Positions 27,047 through 34,516 of a stretch of 41,127 nucleotides of DNA are shown here, piece after piece. Position numbers and translations under genes: made by a program. The notes below the pieces were generated by a model. The model was given only the letters and a program-made list of their open reading frames with translations, had not been told where the DNA came from and did not search any database. Position 1 is the first letter of the stretch, and the number at the start of each line of letters is the position of its first letter. This DNA is from a virus: IMG/VR virus record IMGVR_UViG_3300009152_000085, positions 1 to 41,127 of that record, one strand, 5' to 3'.

Positions 27047-28969
27047 ATGTCGCGCCAATATAATAAAAAGTCTGAATACTGGACCAGATTTAATAAAATT
27101 CAACCCGTTCAAGTTTCTCAGGCTTCGTATGAGCCAAAGCTTATAGGCGAGCCTTTTTTCAAAGAGGTTTCCCAAGCTTCGTACACAAGAGCTAAAGAGA
27201 GCGCTTCTTCTACAAAGACAAAAGTGCCGAGAAATGGAACTGATGTTAATATCGGCAGGTACTCGCTTATAAGCCAAGGGCTTCTGCCTTATGAGTATAC
27301 AAAAGATGGCGTAGACATCAGAGACGCTATTATGCTTTGCCAAAAGGCTTACGCTAACGTAGCTATTGTAAGAAACACTATTGATATTACCACAGAGTTC
27401 GCCAACACAGATATTTATCTTGATGGCGGCACGGAGCGTAGTCGTGAGTTTTTTCAGAAATGGTTCGAAAAAATCAAACTTTGGAAACTGAAGGATCAAT
27501 ATTTTCGCGAGTACTACCGCAGTGGTAATATTTTTCTTTACCGTATAGATGGCAAATTTAATGCAGAAGATTTTAAGCTTCTTAAAGGCTTGAGCGAAAA
27601 TGGAATTAAAAACAATAAATTCCCGCTCCGTTATATTTTAATTAACCCTTACGATGTTATTACCAAAATCTCAAGTTCGTTTGCAGAAGGTGTTTACGAA
27701 AAAGTTCTTTCCGAGTACGAGCTTGAGCGTTTAAAGAATCCAAAAGACGACGCTGATCTTGAATTACTCAATGGGTTTGATCCAGAAATTCAAAAAAAGA
27801 TCAAGAGTAAACAATATTTTAGAGACGGCTTGACTATGAAGCTCGATCCAAAATACTTGCTTTATTCTTTTTATAAGAAGCAGGACTACGAGCCGTTCGC
27901 GGTTCCTTTCGCTTACCCTGTTCTTGAAGATATCAATGCTAAAATTGAATTAAAACGTATCGATCAAGCTATTGCTCGTACCGTAGAGAACGTAATTCTT
28001 TTAATTACAATGGGTGCGGAGCCAGACAAAGGCGGCATCAACCCGGCCAATATGACAGCGATGCAAAACCTTTTTATGAACGAAAGCGTTGGCCGCGTTC
28101 TTGTTTCCGACTATACCACAAAAGCTGATTTCGTAATTCCCGATTTAAAGAAAGTTGTTGGCAAAGAAAAGTACGAAGTTCTCAACGAAGACATAAAAGA
28201 AGGCTTAATGAACGTTATGCTTGGTAACGAAAAGTATAACGGCCAAAGTGCAAAAATTAGTTTCTTTATGGAGCGCTTGAAGGAAGCTAGAAATGCATTT
28301 TTGAATGACGTTCTGCAACCAGAAATTATTCGTATTTCAAAAGATTTGGGATTCCGTGCTTGGCCCACAGCTAAGTTTACCGAAATTGACATGAAGGACG
28401 AAACTCAATACATGAGAACAATTAGCCGTTTGATGGAGGTCGGAATTCTTACACCAGAGCAGGGCATCGAATCTATCAACAATGGTAAACTTCCTAATAT
28501 CGCTGACCTCCCGTCCGCGCAGGAGAAGTTCGTTTCGGAAAGAGAAAAGGGTTATTACAATCCAATTGTTGGCGGCGTACCAATGCTTCAAGGAGCAACG
28601 CCTACTCCTACCGCAGATCCGAAACAATCTGGCGCTGGTAGACCTGTTGGAGCAACGGCATCAAGAAAAGATATTCAAACTACAATTTATGAAGTAGACG
28701 CTTTTATGAAAGCTGCTGAAGATTTTGCAGCTAAAAAGTTTGTTGTAGCGTCTTTGAGCGAAGAGCAAAAATCCAACTTGACGAGTTTGTGCAAGAAAGT
28801 TATTGCGTCTAGCCCAAGGGAAACGTGGGTCGTTAACCTTCAAAAATGCATGGCGAATCTTGACGAAATCGAGAAGCTTCAGCCAATGCAATCTGTTCTG
28901 GATACTGCTGATGAGTTTTTACTCGACGAATATTCCGCGTCCATTTTGCACCATTCTACTGTAAAATAA
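27047..28969 (+). CDS. Portal protein
   Basis: 640 aa. GLLPYEYTKDGVDIRDAIML near residue 80, VRNTIDITTEFANTDIYLDG, FREYYRSGNIFLYRIDGKF and a long helical C-terminal half fit a portal protein, the ring through which DNA enters the head. Position directly after the large terminase and before the protease supports it. The region around 500-560 is Pro/Gly-rich (GGVPMLQGATPTPTADPKQS). The last 90 residues form a separate helical region that could be a C-terminal barrel extension. Confidence 0.85.
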   Translation: MSRQYNKKSEYWTRFNKIQPVQVSQASYEPKLIGEPFFKEVSQASYTRAKESASSTKTKVPRNGTDVNIGRYSLISQGLLPYEYTKDGVDIRDAIMLCQKAYANVAIVRNTIDITTEFANTDIYLDGGTERSREFFQKWFEKIKLWKLKDQYFREYYRSGNIFLYRIDGKFNAEDFKLLKGLSENGIKNNKFPLRYILINPYDVITKISSSFAEGVYEKVLSEYELERLKNPKDDADLELLNGFDPEIQKKIKSKQYFRDGLTMKLDPKYLLYSFYKKQDYEPFAVPFAYPVLEDINAKIELKRIDQAIARTVENVILLITMGAEPDKGGINPANMTAMQNLFMNESVGRVLVSDYTTKADFVIPDLKKVVGKEKYEVLNEDIKEGLMNVMLGNEKYNGQSAKISFFMERLKEARNAFLNDVLQPEIIRISKDLGFRAWPTAKFTEIDMKDETQYMRTISRLMEVGILTPEQGIESINNGKLPNIADLPSAQEKFVSEREKGYYNPIVGGVPMLQGATPTPTADPKQSGAGRPVGATASRKDIQTTIYEVDAFMKAAEDFAAKKFVVASLSEEQKSNLTSLCKKVIASSPRETWVVNLQKCMANLDEIEKLQPMQSVLDTADEFLLDEYSASILHHSTVK

Positions 28970-28972
28970 AAT

Positions 28973-30556
28973 ATGGTATTTAAGCATAAAGCAGTTTTAG
29001 ATAATGTTGCTGTAGCTTGCTATGGTGTTTCGGATGAGCGCTTTAAGGTGTCAAAAGCTTCTTTGGAGGAATTGAAAAAGCTTTCTCCAAAAATCGATTT
29101 TGAAGATAACCCTGATCTTCTTGGGGTATCTTTTAATCTCGCCGTTCCGAATATGATCAATAATAATGGCGATGGTATTTCTGGCGCTACTGCATCGAAA
29201 ATTGCAAAGCGATTCGTGAATAAATACCTCAATATTGAGCACAACAAAGAACGCATAGTGGGCCATATTACCAATTATTCTTTTAACAGAATTACCGATA
29301 ATGCATTCTTAACAGAAGAAGAGGTTAGCCGAAGCCTTGATCCTGTTTATTTATCAGTCGCAGGTGTTGTTTACAAAACTATTGATAAAAAATTTGCATC
29401 GTTGATGCTCAGAAATTCTGATCCAAAAGATAGTCTCTACAATTCGATTTCGGCAAGCTGGGAAATTGGTTTTAGCAATTATTATTTAGCCGTTGGAAGC
29501 CAATCTTTAAAACAAGCTGACATTATCACTGATCCAAAACAAATTGAAGAGTTCGCTCCGTTTTTAAAAGCAAAAGGCGGTTCCGGCAAATTGAAAGATG
29601 GGACTCCAATTTATAGATTAATAGTTGGAGAAATTTACCCTCTTGGCGGAGGCTTCACTACAGATCCTGCTGCGCAAGTCAATGGTGTACTAGCATTTGA
29701 AGATACTCTATCATTCTCTTTGAAAGAGGATGAAATTGAAAATAAAAAGGTAGAAGCTGCTGAAAATTGCATCGAAGAAGTTAAAGCCTTTTTGTCTAAT
29801 AAAAAATCAAATTCCATTTTAGAGATAAAAAATGTAAAAACTATAAACAATATGGATTTAGAAAAACTTATCACAGAGTTAAAGTCTGCTCTTCTCGAAA
29901 AGAAGTTCGGTGAAGAGGCTGTTGCTTCAATGACCAGCCATTTCGCCGAAGCTATCAAACAGAAGGATGCAGAGTATCGCGACTCCATTGCAGCCGAAAA
30001 GGCCGCTAAGGATAAAGCCGAGAAGCTTTATAATGAGACGGTCGCTTCAGTAGAATCAATGAAGGCGGAACTTGCCAAGACGCAAGAAGAGATCAATAAG
30101 ATTAAAGAAGTTAAAGCTCAAGAAGAAGCTGCTGCTTGTCTTAATGCGCGTGTCGGCGAACTTGATGCCTCTTACGAACTGTCTGACGAAGATCGTAAAC
30201 TTATCATCAGCGAAGTTCAGACTATTGAATCAACAGAACAGGCGTTCGCTTCTTATAAAGAAAAATTCGCTTCTGTTTGGAAGCACAAAAACAAAGAGTC
30301 CATCAAAATTCAAGCCGCAGAGATCGAAAAGAAAATCTCTGAGCGCGTTGAGGCTCGCCTTAAGGAAGTTAGCAAAGCTTCTGCTGTTGCCGAGGTAAAA
30401 GTCGATGAACAGAAAGCTGATGTCACTGCTGCGTTAGATAACGCTACAGCGACCAACAAAGCGCCCGATAGCAAAATTGCTATTGAGCAGTCTTTCCGTG
30501 AGAAGTTTGCGAAAGCTTTCTCTCGCGAAAATATTAGCGTAAGCTATTCTAAATAA
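28973..30556 (+). CDS. Prohead protease fused to scaffold
   Basis: 527 aa. The N-terminal ~260 residues contain NIEHNKERIVGHI and YNSISASWEIGF, the His-motif and Ser-motif layout of phage head-maturation proteases. Residues about 290-500 are a highly charged coiled coil (KAAKDKAEKLYNETVASVES, KTQEEINKIKEV) typical of scaffolding. An in-frame ATG at 29852 (MDLEKLITELKSALLEKKFG) begins exactly where the scaffold starts and could give a separate 234-aa product. Scaffold is removed during maturation. Confidence 0.8.
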   Translation: MVFKHKAVLDNVAVACYGVSDERFKVSKASLEELKKLSPKIDFEDNPDLLGVSFNLAVPNMINNNGDGISGATASKIAKRFVNKYLNIEHNKERIVGHITNYSFNRITDNAFLTEEEVSRSLDPVYLSVAGVVYKTIDKKFASLMLRNSDPKDSLYNSISASWEIGFSNYYLAVGSQSLKQADIITDPKQIEEFAPFLKAKGGSGKLKDGTPIYRLIVGEIYPLGGGFTTDPAAQVNGVLAFEDTLSFSLKEDEIENKKVEAAENCIEEVKAFLSNKKSNSILEIKNVKTINNMDLEKLITELKSALLEKKFGEEAVASMTSHFAEAIKQKDAEYRDSIAAEKAAKDKAEKLYNETVASVESMKAELAKTQEEINKIKEVKAQEEAAACLNARVGELDASYELSDEDRKLIISEVQTIESTEQAFASYKEKFASVWKHKNKESIKIQAAEIEKKISERVEARLKEVSKASAVAEVKVDEQKADVTAALDNATATNKAPDSKIAIEQSFREKFAKAFSRENISVSYSK

Positions 30557-30594
30557 TAAAATTTCACTGTAATAAATAATTAAAGAATAATAAT

Positions 30595-31215
30595 ATGGCA
30601 AATCGTCTCTTACCATTTCGTCAATACGGCGAAAATGATGTTGTAAATATGTACGCTCTTGTTGACGGCTCCGTCAACGAATCGACAACTGGCGTTGGCG
30701 CTGGTGATGCAGGAGTTTTCGTTAAAGTTTCCGCTGGTAACTTTGACCTTGACCCCGTATCATACGCGACCGACTCTTATCTCGGCAAAACCGACTACCC
30801 TTATGTCGGTGCTAACCAATACCCCTCGGTCAATCTTAAAGTTACCCCTGCTGCGTCAGGCGATCTTACGAACTGCCTTGGTCTGACCATGCGCCAAACT
30901 GCAAAGTTCGACGAAAATGGTGAAAAACTTCTCTATTACCGCCAGAAGGCTGAAGAGCTTATGTGCGTACTGCCCGGCCAAGCCGTTCCAGTAGCTACAC
31001 GCGGTATCTTCACCCTTTCCGCTAACGCTCTTGACGGTGCTCTCACTGTCGGTTCGGGCTTCAAGCTTTCTGCCAATGGCGGTAAAGTCACAGGCTGCGC
31101 CCACTCTGATGCTGGTAAGCTTGGCATCGTTCTCGGCACAGGTTCACGCGCCTCGCTCACAAGCGTCACTGACGCTTATGCGGGTAATTTCGCAGTAATC
31201 GGTCTGCGCATGTAA
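30595..31215 (+). CDS. Head decoration-type protein
   Basis: 206 aa, rich in Gly, Ala, Ser and Thr, beta-rich (GTGSRASLTSVTDAYAGNFA at the end; YYRQKAEELMCVLPGQAVPV in the middle). The place between protease/scaffold and major capsid gene, and codon use like the capsid gene, point to an abundant capsid decoration or stabilising protein. No enzyme motif. The 38-nt gap before it has CTGTAATA, a weak relative of the late motif. Confidence 0.65.
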   Translation: MANRLLPFRQYGENDVVNMYALVDGSVNESTTGVGAGDAGVFVKVSAGNFDLDPVSYATDSYLGKTDYPYVGANQYPSVNLKVTPAASGDLTNCLGLTMRQTAKFDENGEKLLYYRQKAEELMCVLPGQAVPVATRGIFTLSANALDGALTVGSGFKLSANGGKVTGCAHSDAGKLGIVLGTGSRASLTSVTDAYAGNFAVIGLRM

Positions 31216-31235
31216 TAAGAAAGGAAATAAATTAA

Positions 31236-32375
31236 ATGAAAATCACATTAAAGCGCACCCCAGAACAAATCGAGCTTGTTAAAGCAATGGCTAGCCGTAA
31301 TCGCACCGTTGCTTATGACGCTCAAGTAGCACTCGCTGAGTTTATCGGACCCGTTCTTGCGGAGGTTATTAACAATGCTCCTACATTGAGCAACTTGTTT
31401 ACAAGCCTCTCATATAACGCTGACGATAATCCTAGCATTCCTCTTGACCTGTACTACGACGTAACTGATGAGGACTACATTACTGTATACTCGCAATCCG
31501 TAGCTGGTGGTCTTCCCACCAATCAGGTTCTTCCTACAGTCTCCGAGATGAAGCTGACCACCTACACACTGGACAGCGCTCTCTCATTCGACCGCCGCTA
31601 CGCTGCTAAGCATCGTATGGATGTTGTTGCCAAGACTTTCACCCGTATGGCTCAGGAAATCCTGCTCAAGCAGGAGCGCACCTCTGCTACACTGGCCATG
31701 ACTGCTCTCGCCAACGCGCAGACTAACAGCAAGAAACACGTTCAGCGGTCGAACACCACTGGCCGTTTCCTTCTCGCCGACCTGAACGAACTCCTCACGC
31801 TCGCTAAACGCGTTAACACGTCATGGGCCAAGGGTACACCTGCTACTGGTTCACGCACTGGTATCACTGATCTTCTGGTTTCCCCAGAGATTGTTGAGCA
31901 GATTCGCTCTATGGCTTATAACCCCATCAACACTGTTGCTGGAGTTACAGCTAGCGGAGGCACAGGCACGACCGTTGGCATCACCGCTACTGACGAAATG
32001 CGCAGCGCTATTTATAGCTCTGCTGGCATTCCTAGCTTCTACGGTGTTTCCATCCTTGAGTTCAACGAGCTTGGCAAAAGCCAGAAGTTCAACACGATCT
32101 TCGACGTTGCTGCTGGTTCAACAGGGTACACAAAAGCAGATGCCAGCGGCTCTGCTACATTCGATGGCGCAGCTGAGGAAATCCTTGTTGGTATCGACCG
32201 TACTCGCGACTCGCTGCTTCGCGTTATCGCAACTGATCCAGACTCCAATTCTGAGTTCTCGCTCGTTGCTGATGACCAGTACAGCATCCGCCAGAATAAG
32301 ATCGGTTATTTCGGCTCCCTTGAGGAAGGCCGCGTAATCCTCGATGTTCGCGCGCTTGTTGGTAAGATCGTCTAA
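31236..32375 (+). CDS. Major capsid protein
   Basis: 379 aa. A helical N-terminus (EQIELVKAMASRNRTVAYDA) precedes FDRRYAAKHRMDVVAKTFTR, RTGITDLLVSPEIVEQIRSM and a C-terminal RQNKIGYFGSLEEGRVILDV. The layout and position fit an HK97-fold shell protein. AAGAAAGGAAA before the ATG is a good ribosome site. Codons are more GC-rich than in neighbours, and a strong terminator follows, both fitting very high expression. Confidence 0.85.
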   Translation: MKITLKRTPEQIELVKAMASRNRTVAYDAQVALAEFIGPVLAEVINNAPTLSNLFTSLSYNADDNPSIPLDLYYDVTDEDYITVYSQSVAGGLPTNQVLPTVSEMKLTTYTLDSALSFDRRYAAKHRMDVVAKTFTRMAQEILLKQERTSATLAMTALANAQTNSKKHVQRSNTTGRFLLADLNELLTLAKRVNTSWAKGTPATGSRTGITDLLVSPEIVEQIRSMAYNPINTVAGVTASGGTGTTVGITATDEMRSAIYSSAGIPSFYGVSILEFNELGKSQKFNTIFDVAAGSTGYTKADASGSATFDGAAEEILVGIDRTRDSLLRVIATDPDSNSEFSLVADDQYSIRQNKIGYFGSLEEGRVILDVRALVGKIV

Positions 32376-32393
32376 GGTTTAACAATCCTATTC

Positions 32394-32423
32394 AAAACCC
32401 GCCTCGAAAGGGGCGGGTTTTTT
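32394..32423 (+). terminator. Terminator after the capsid gene
   Basis: AACCCGCC pairs with GGCGGGTT around TCGAAAGG-type loop bases, followed by a T-run. Confidence 0.9.
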
Positions 32424-32445
32424 ATTTCATTTAAATCATTGAAAT

Positions 32446-32453
32446 GTGTAAAT
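32446..32453 (+). promoter_or_regulatory. Late-promoter motif GTGTAAAT
   Basis: GTGTAAAT, 18 nt before the ATG at 32472, directly after the capsid terminator. Confidence 0.6.
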
Positions 32454-32471
32454 CTTACGATAGTATTTATT

Positions 32472-32867
32472 ATGGAAATCTCAACTGGTAAATCTACTAA
32501 AGTTAGTAAAGCTAGTCTGCTCGATCAGCTTAATTCTGTCGCGGATAAAAATTCATCTGAGTATCGCTCAAAAGTAAGACAGCTAGAAGTTAACTTGGGT
32601 GTTAAAGAGGTTAATATTTTTGGCACTGCTAATCGTAAAATTTTTGAAGAAAATATTGACGACATGTCGCAGTTGCAGCTTCAGGATTTTGCCCGCAGAA
32701 TAAAGATAGATAGTTCAGGAACTATGGCCGCTATCAAAACTCGTCTTTTGCGTCAATTTGACACTCAGAACGTGCAGTCTAGAGGCTACTTCTCCCCCCA
32801 GCCAGAACAAAAAGAATTGTTCTCAAAAGAGCAAAAAGAAAATCTCACTAAAATTTTAAATGGCTAA
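32472..32867 (+). CDS. SAP-like small protein
   Basis: 131 aa from the ATG at 32472; a TTG start at 32439 would include the late-promoter motif. MSQLQLQDFARRIKIDSSGT, then AAIKTRLLRQFD resembles a SAP motif (a helix-extended loop-helix, DNA-binding): L...L..FA....I...G....+..RLL. The C-terminus is charged (EQKELFSKEQKENLTKILNG). It may be a head-completion or DNA-linked virion protein; position after the capsid gene fits. It overlaps the next gene by 8 nt. Confidence 0.6.
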   Translation: MEISTGKSTKVSKASLLDQLNSVADKNSSEYRSKVRQLEVNLGVKEVNIFGTANRKIFEENIDDMSQLQLQDFARRIKIDSSGTMAAIKTRLLRQFDTQNVQSRGYFSPQPEQKELFSKEQKENLTKILNG

Positions 32868-33345
32868 TTTATTTCAAGTCGCTAGCGGCGTTTTCTTTTA
32901 CGAATTCGACGCTGATACTTCGGATGTTAATCTAAGTTCGATTTCTGGTTGGATGGAGGCTAACTTAGGAGAACTTAACAATTTAATTTATAGCGATCTT
33001 AGTGGTGCAGCAGCAGACTTGAATCAAGAGCAAGCGAATATTTATAAACATTTATACTTGGGACATTACTACAAAAAAAAGTCGCGAAACGCTATTAAAG
33101 CTGCGGCTGGCGGATCTGGTAGCGCTATCATTTCGATTCGAGACGAAGATAGCTCTGTTACATTTGTAAATAGCAACGAAATCAGTAAACAGTTCCGCCA
33201 ACTGTCTAGAGATAATTTTGAAGAATTAAATCGTTTAGTCGGCTTTTATAATTCTTACCAAGCTGCGCCTATTCAAGTCGTTGGTAAGAATATGGTTCGT
33301 GATATATTATTCTTTACTGGCTCAGGGTACTATCTGTATCCGTAA
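32860..33345 (+). CDS. Probable head-tail connector protein
   Basis: 161 aa, mostly helical in the N-terminal half (SGWMEANLGELNNLIYSDLS, then LNQEQANIYKHLYLGHYYKK) with a short beta middle (GSAIISIRDEDSSVTFVNSN). Size, fold pattern and position after the capsid gene fit a head-completion or connector protein; I do not recognise the family. Confidence 0.5.
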   Translation: MANLFQVASGVFFYEFDADTSDVNLSSISGWMEANLGELNNLIYSDLSGAAADLNQEQANIYKHLYLGHYYKKKSRNAIKAAAGGSGSAIISIRDEDSSVTFVNSNEISKQFRQLSRDNFEELNRLVGFYNSYQAAPIQVVGKNMVRDILFFTGSGYYLYP

Positions 33346-33365
33346 GAATATTAAAATTTAGATTT

Positions 33366-33393
33366 AAAAGCGCATCTTTACGGTGCGCTTTTT
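33366..33393 (+). terminator. Intrinsic terminator
   Basis: AAAGCGCA pairs with TGCGCTTT, followed by TTT; the next late-promoter motif starts at the following base. Confidence 0.8.
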
Positions 33394-33401
33394 GTGTAAA
33401 T
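33394..33401 (+). promoter_or_regulatory. Late-promoter motif GTGTAAAT
   Basis: GTGTAAAT, 18 nt before the ATG at 33420, immediately after a terminator. Confidence 0.65.
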
Positions 33402-33419
33402 TCATTAGTAGCCGCCATC

Positions 33420-33761
33420 ATGTCCGCATCAACATATAATATTTCAATAGAAAGGAATGCAGATTTTTCTGTAGGTTTGATCCTGAAAGACGCTAATGGG
33501 ACAGCAATTAACGTAACTGACGCAACTATAGACGCGGAAATAAAACAAGATTATTATTTCCCGACTATTCAGGTGTTCACTGTTACGAAAACTGCTCCCG
33601 CTTCTGGACAAATCTCCCTTTCTTTAACTGCTGCTCAAACTACTCTTCTTCATCCTGGTGTTTTAAAATATGATGTGCTGGTTAAGTATCAAAACGGTAC
33701 CTTTCAAAAAATTATGAAAGGTACGGTATCTGTTGATACAAACATAACTACACTATCGTAA
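33420..33761 (+). CDS. Ig-like baseplate/fibre adaptor protein
   Basis: 113 aa, all-beta. YNISIERNADFSVGLILKDA, then GTAINVTDATIDAEIK, SGQISLSLTAAQTTLL and GVLKYDVLVKYQNGTFQKIM match a very common phage protein type with an Ig-like sandwich, found beside tail-fibre genes. Probably a fibre or baseplate adaptor. Its stop is one base before the next ATG. Confidence 0.7.
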   Translation: MSASTYNISIERNADFSVGLILKDANGTAINVTDATIDAEIKQDYYFPTIQVFTVTKTAPASGQISLSLTAAQTTLLHPGVLKYDVLVKYQNGTFQKIMKGTVSVDTNITTLS

Positions 33762-33762
33762 A

Positions 33763-34482
33763 ATGCCAGACGTAGTAGAAATTATAATTTCAGGAGTTCA
33801 GTCACCAACAGAAGTTATAGTTTCTGGTGCTGGCGGTCCAGTTTCTTTAATTGAAACTGATCAGCTGCTACACAACTCTTCGATGGACTTGCAGGGCGGA
33901 AGCTCGGGCGAGTATTATCATTTAACAAATGGCCAATATTCTTTTGTTACCGGAATTTGGCAAGACAAGGTTGATCCAACTAACGATGTAATTTTAGAAA
34001 AAAGTCTTACGGTAAGCGGAACTATTATGCAGGGTTCTGGATACAGTAATTATCTTACTGGTTCTCGATTAATGTCTGACGGAAATTTCTCCACTAATGG
34101 AGACGCTCAAGTTTCAGAATTTGTATTAAAAGAGCAAACAACAGGCGCTTCTAGTCAAGAATTGAGATTCGCCAATTCTTCTAAAAAGCTTAGTTTGCCA
34201 GATAATACTTCTTGGTATTTTAAATTAAGAATTGTAGCGAAAGATACTAATGGCGGCACTGCGATATACAATGTAGAAGGGGCGATTAAAAAAGGAATAA
34301 GCGCCGCTTTCACTGAAATTGTTGGCAGGTCAACTATAACAAATCTAAGTAATGAAATTGGATGTGAAGGCGTTGGCGTTTTAGCTAACACTTCTTATGG
34401 TTATTTGCAGGTAAATGTAACGGGCAAAGCTAATACAACTATACGTTGGGTTGGCTATTTAATTTTAATAGAAGTAAGATAA
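33763..34482 (+). CDS. Tail-fibre protein, short
   Basis: 239 aa, rich in Ser, Gly and Thr. N-terminal VVEIIISGVQSPTEVIVSGA, middle SGYSNYLTGSRLMSDGNFST, and C-terminal SWYFKLRIVAKDTNGGTAIY, then GKANTTIRWVGYLILIEVR. The C-terminal domain reappears at the end of the 872-aa protein (ASWHYDCLIANKTGNSAIVG, then GQASATIKWTASVISTVVV), so the two fibres share an end domain. Confidence 0.65.
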   Translation: MPDVVEIIISGVQSPTEVIVSGAGGPVSLIETDQLLHNSSMDLQGGSSGEYYHLTNGQYSFVTGIWQDKVDPTNDVILEKSLTVSGTIMQGSGYSNYLTGSRLMSDGNFSTNGDAQVSEFVLKEQTTGASSQELRFANSSKKLSLPDNTSWYFKLRIVAKDTNGGTAIYNVEGAIKKGISAAFTEIVGRSTITNLSNEIGCEGVGVLANTSYGYLQVNVTGKANTTIRWVGYLILIEVR

Positions 34483-34486
34483 AATC

Positions 34487-34494
34487 GTGTAAAT
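34487..34494 (+). promoter_or_regulatory. Late-promoter motif GTGTAAAT
   Basis: GTGTAAAT, followed by AATAGGAGAAATATCAA, a strong ribosome site, and the ATG at 34517. Confidence 0.65.
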
Positions 34495-34516
34495 TATACA
34501 ATAGGAGAAATATCAA

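Noticed and set aside
32439-32471. Upstream TTG start for the SAP-like gene
   Set aside because: The added residues are encoded by the late-promoter motif itself; the ATG at 32472 is better placed.
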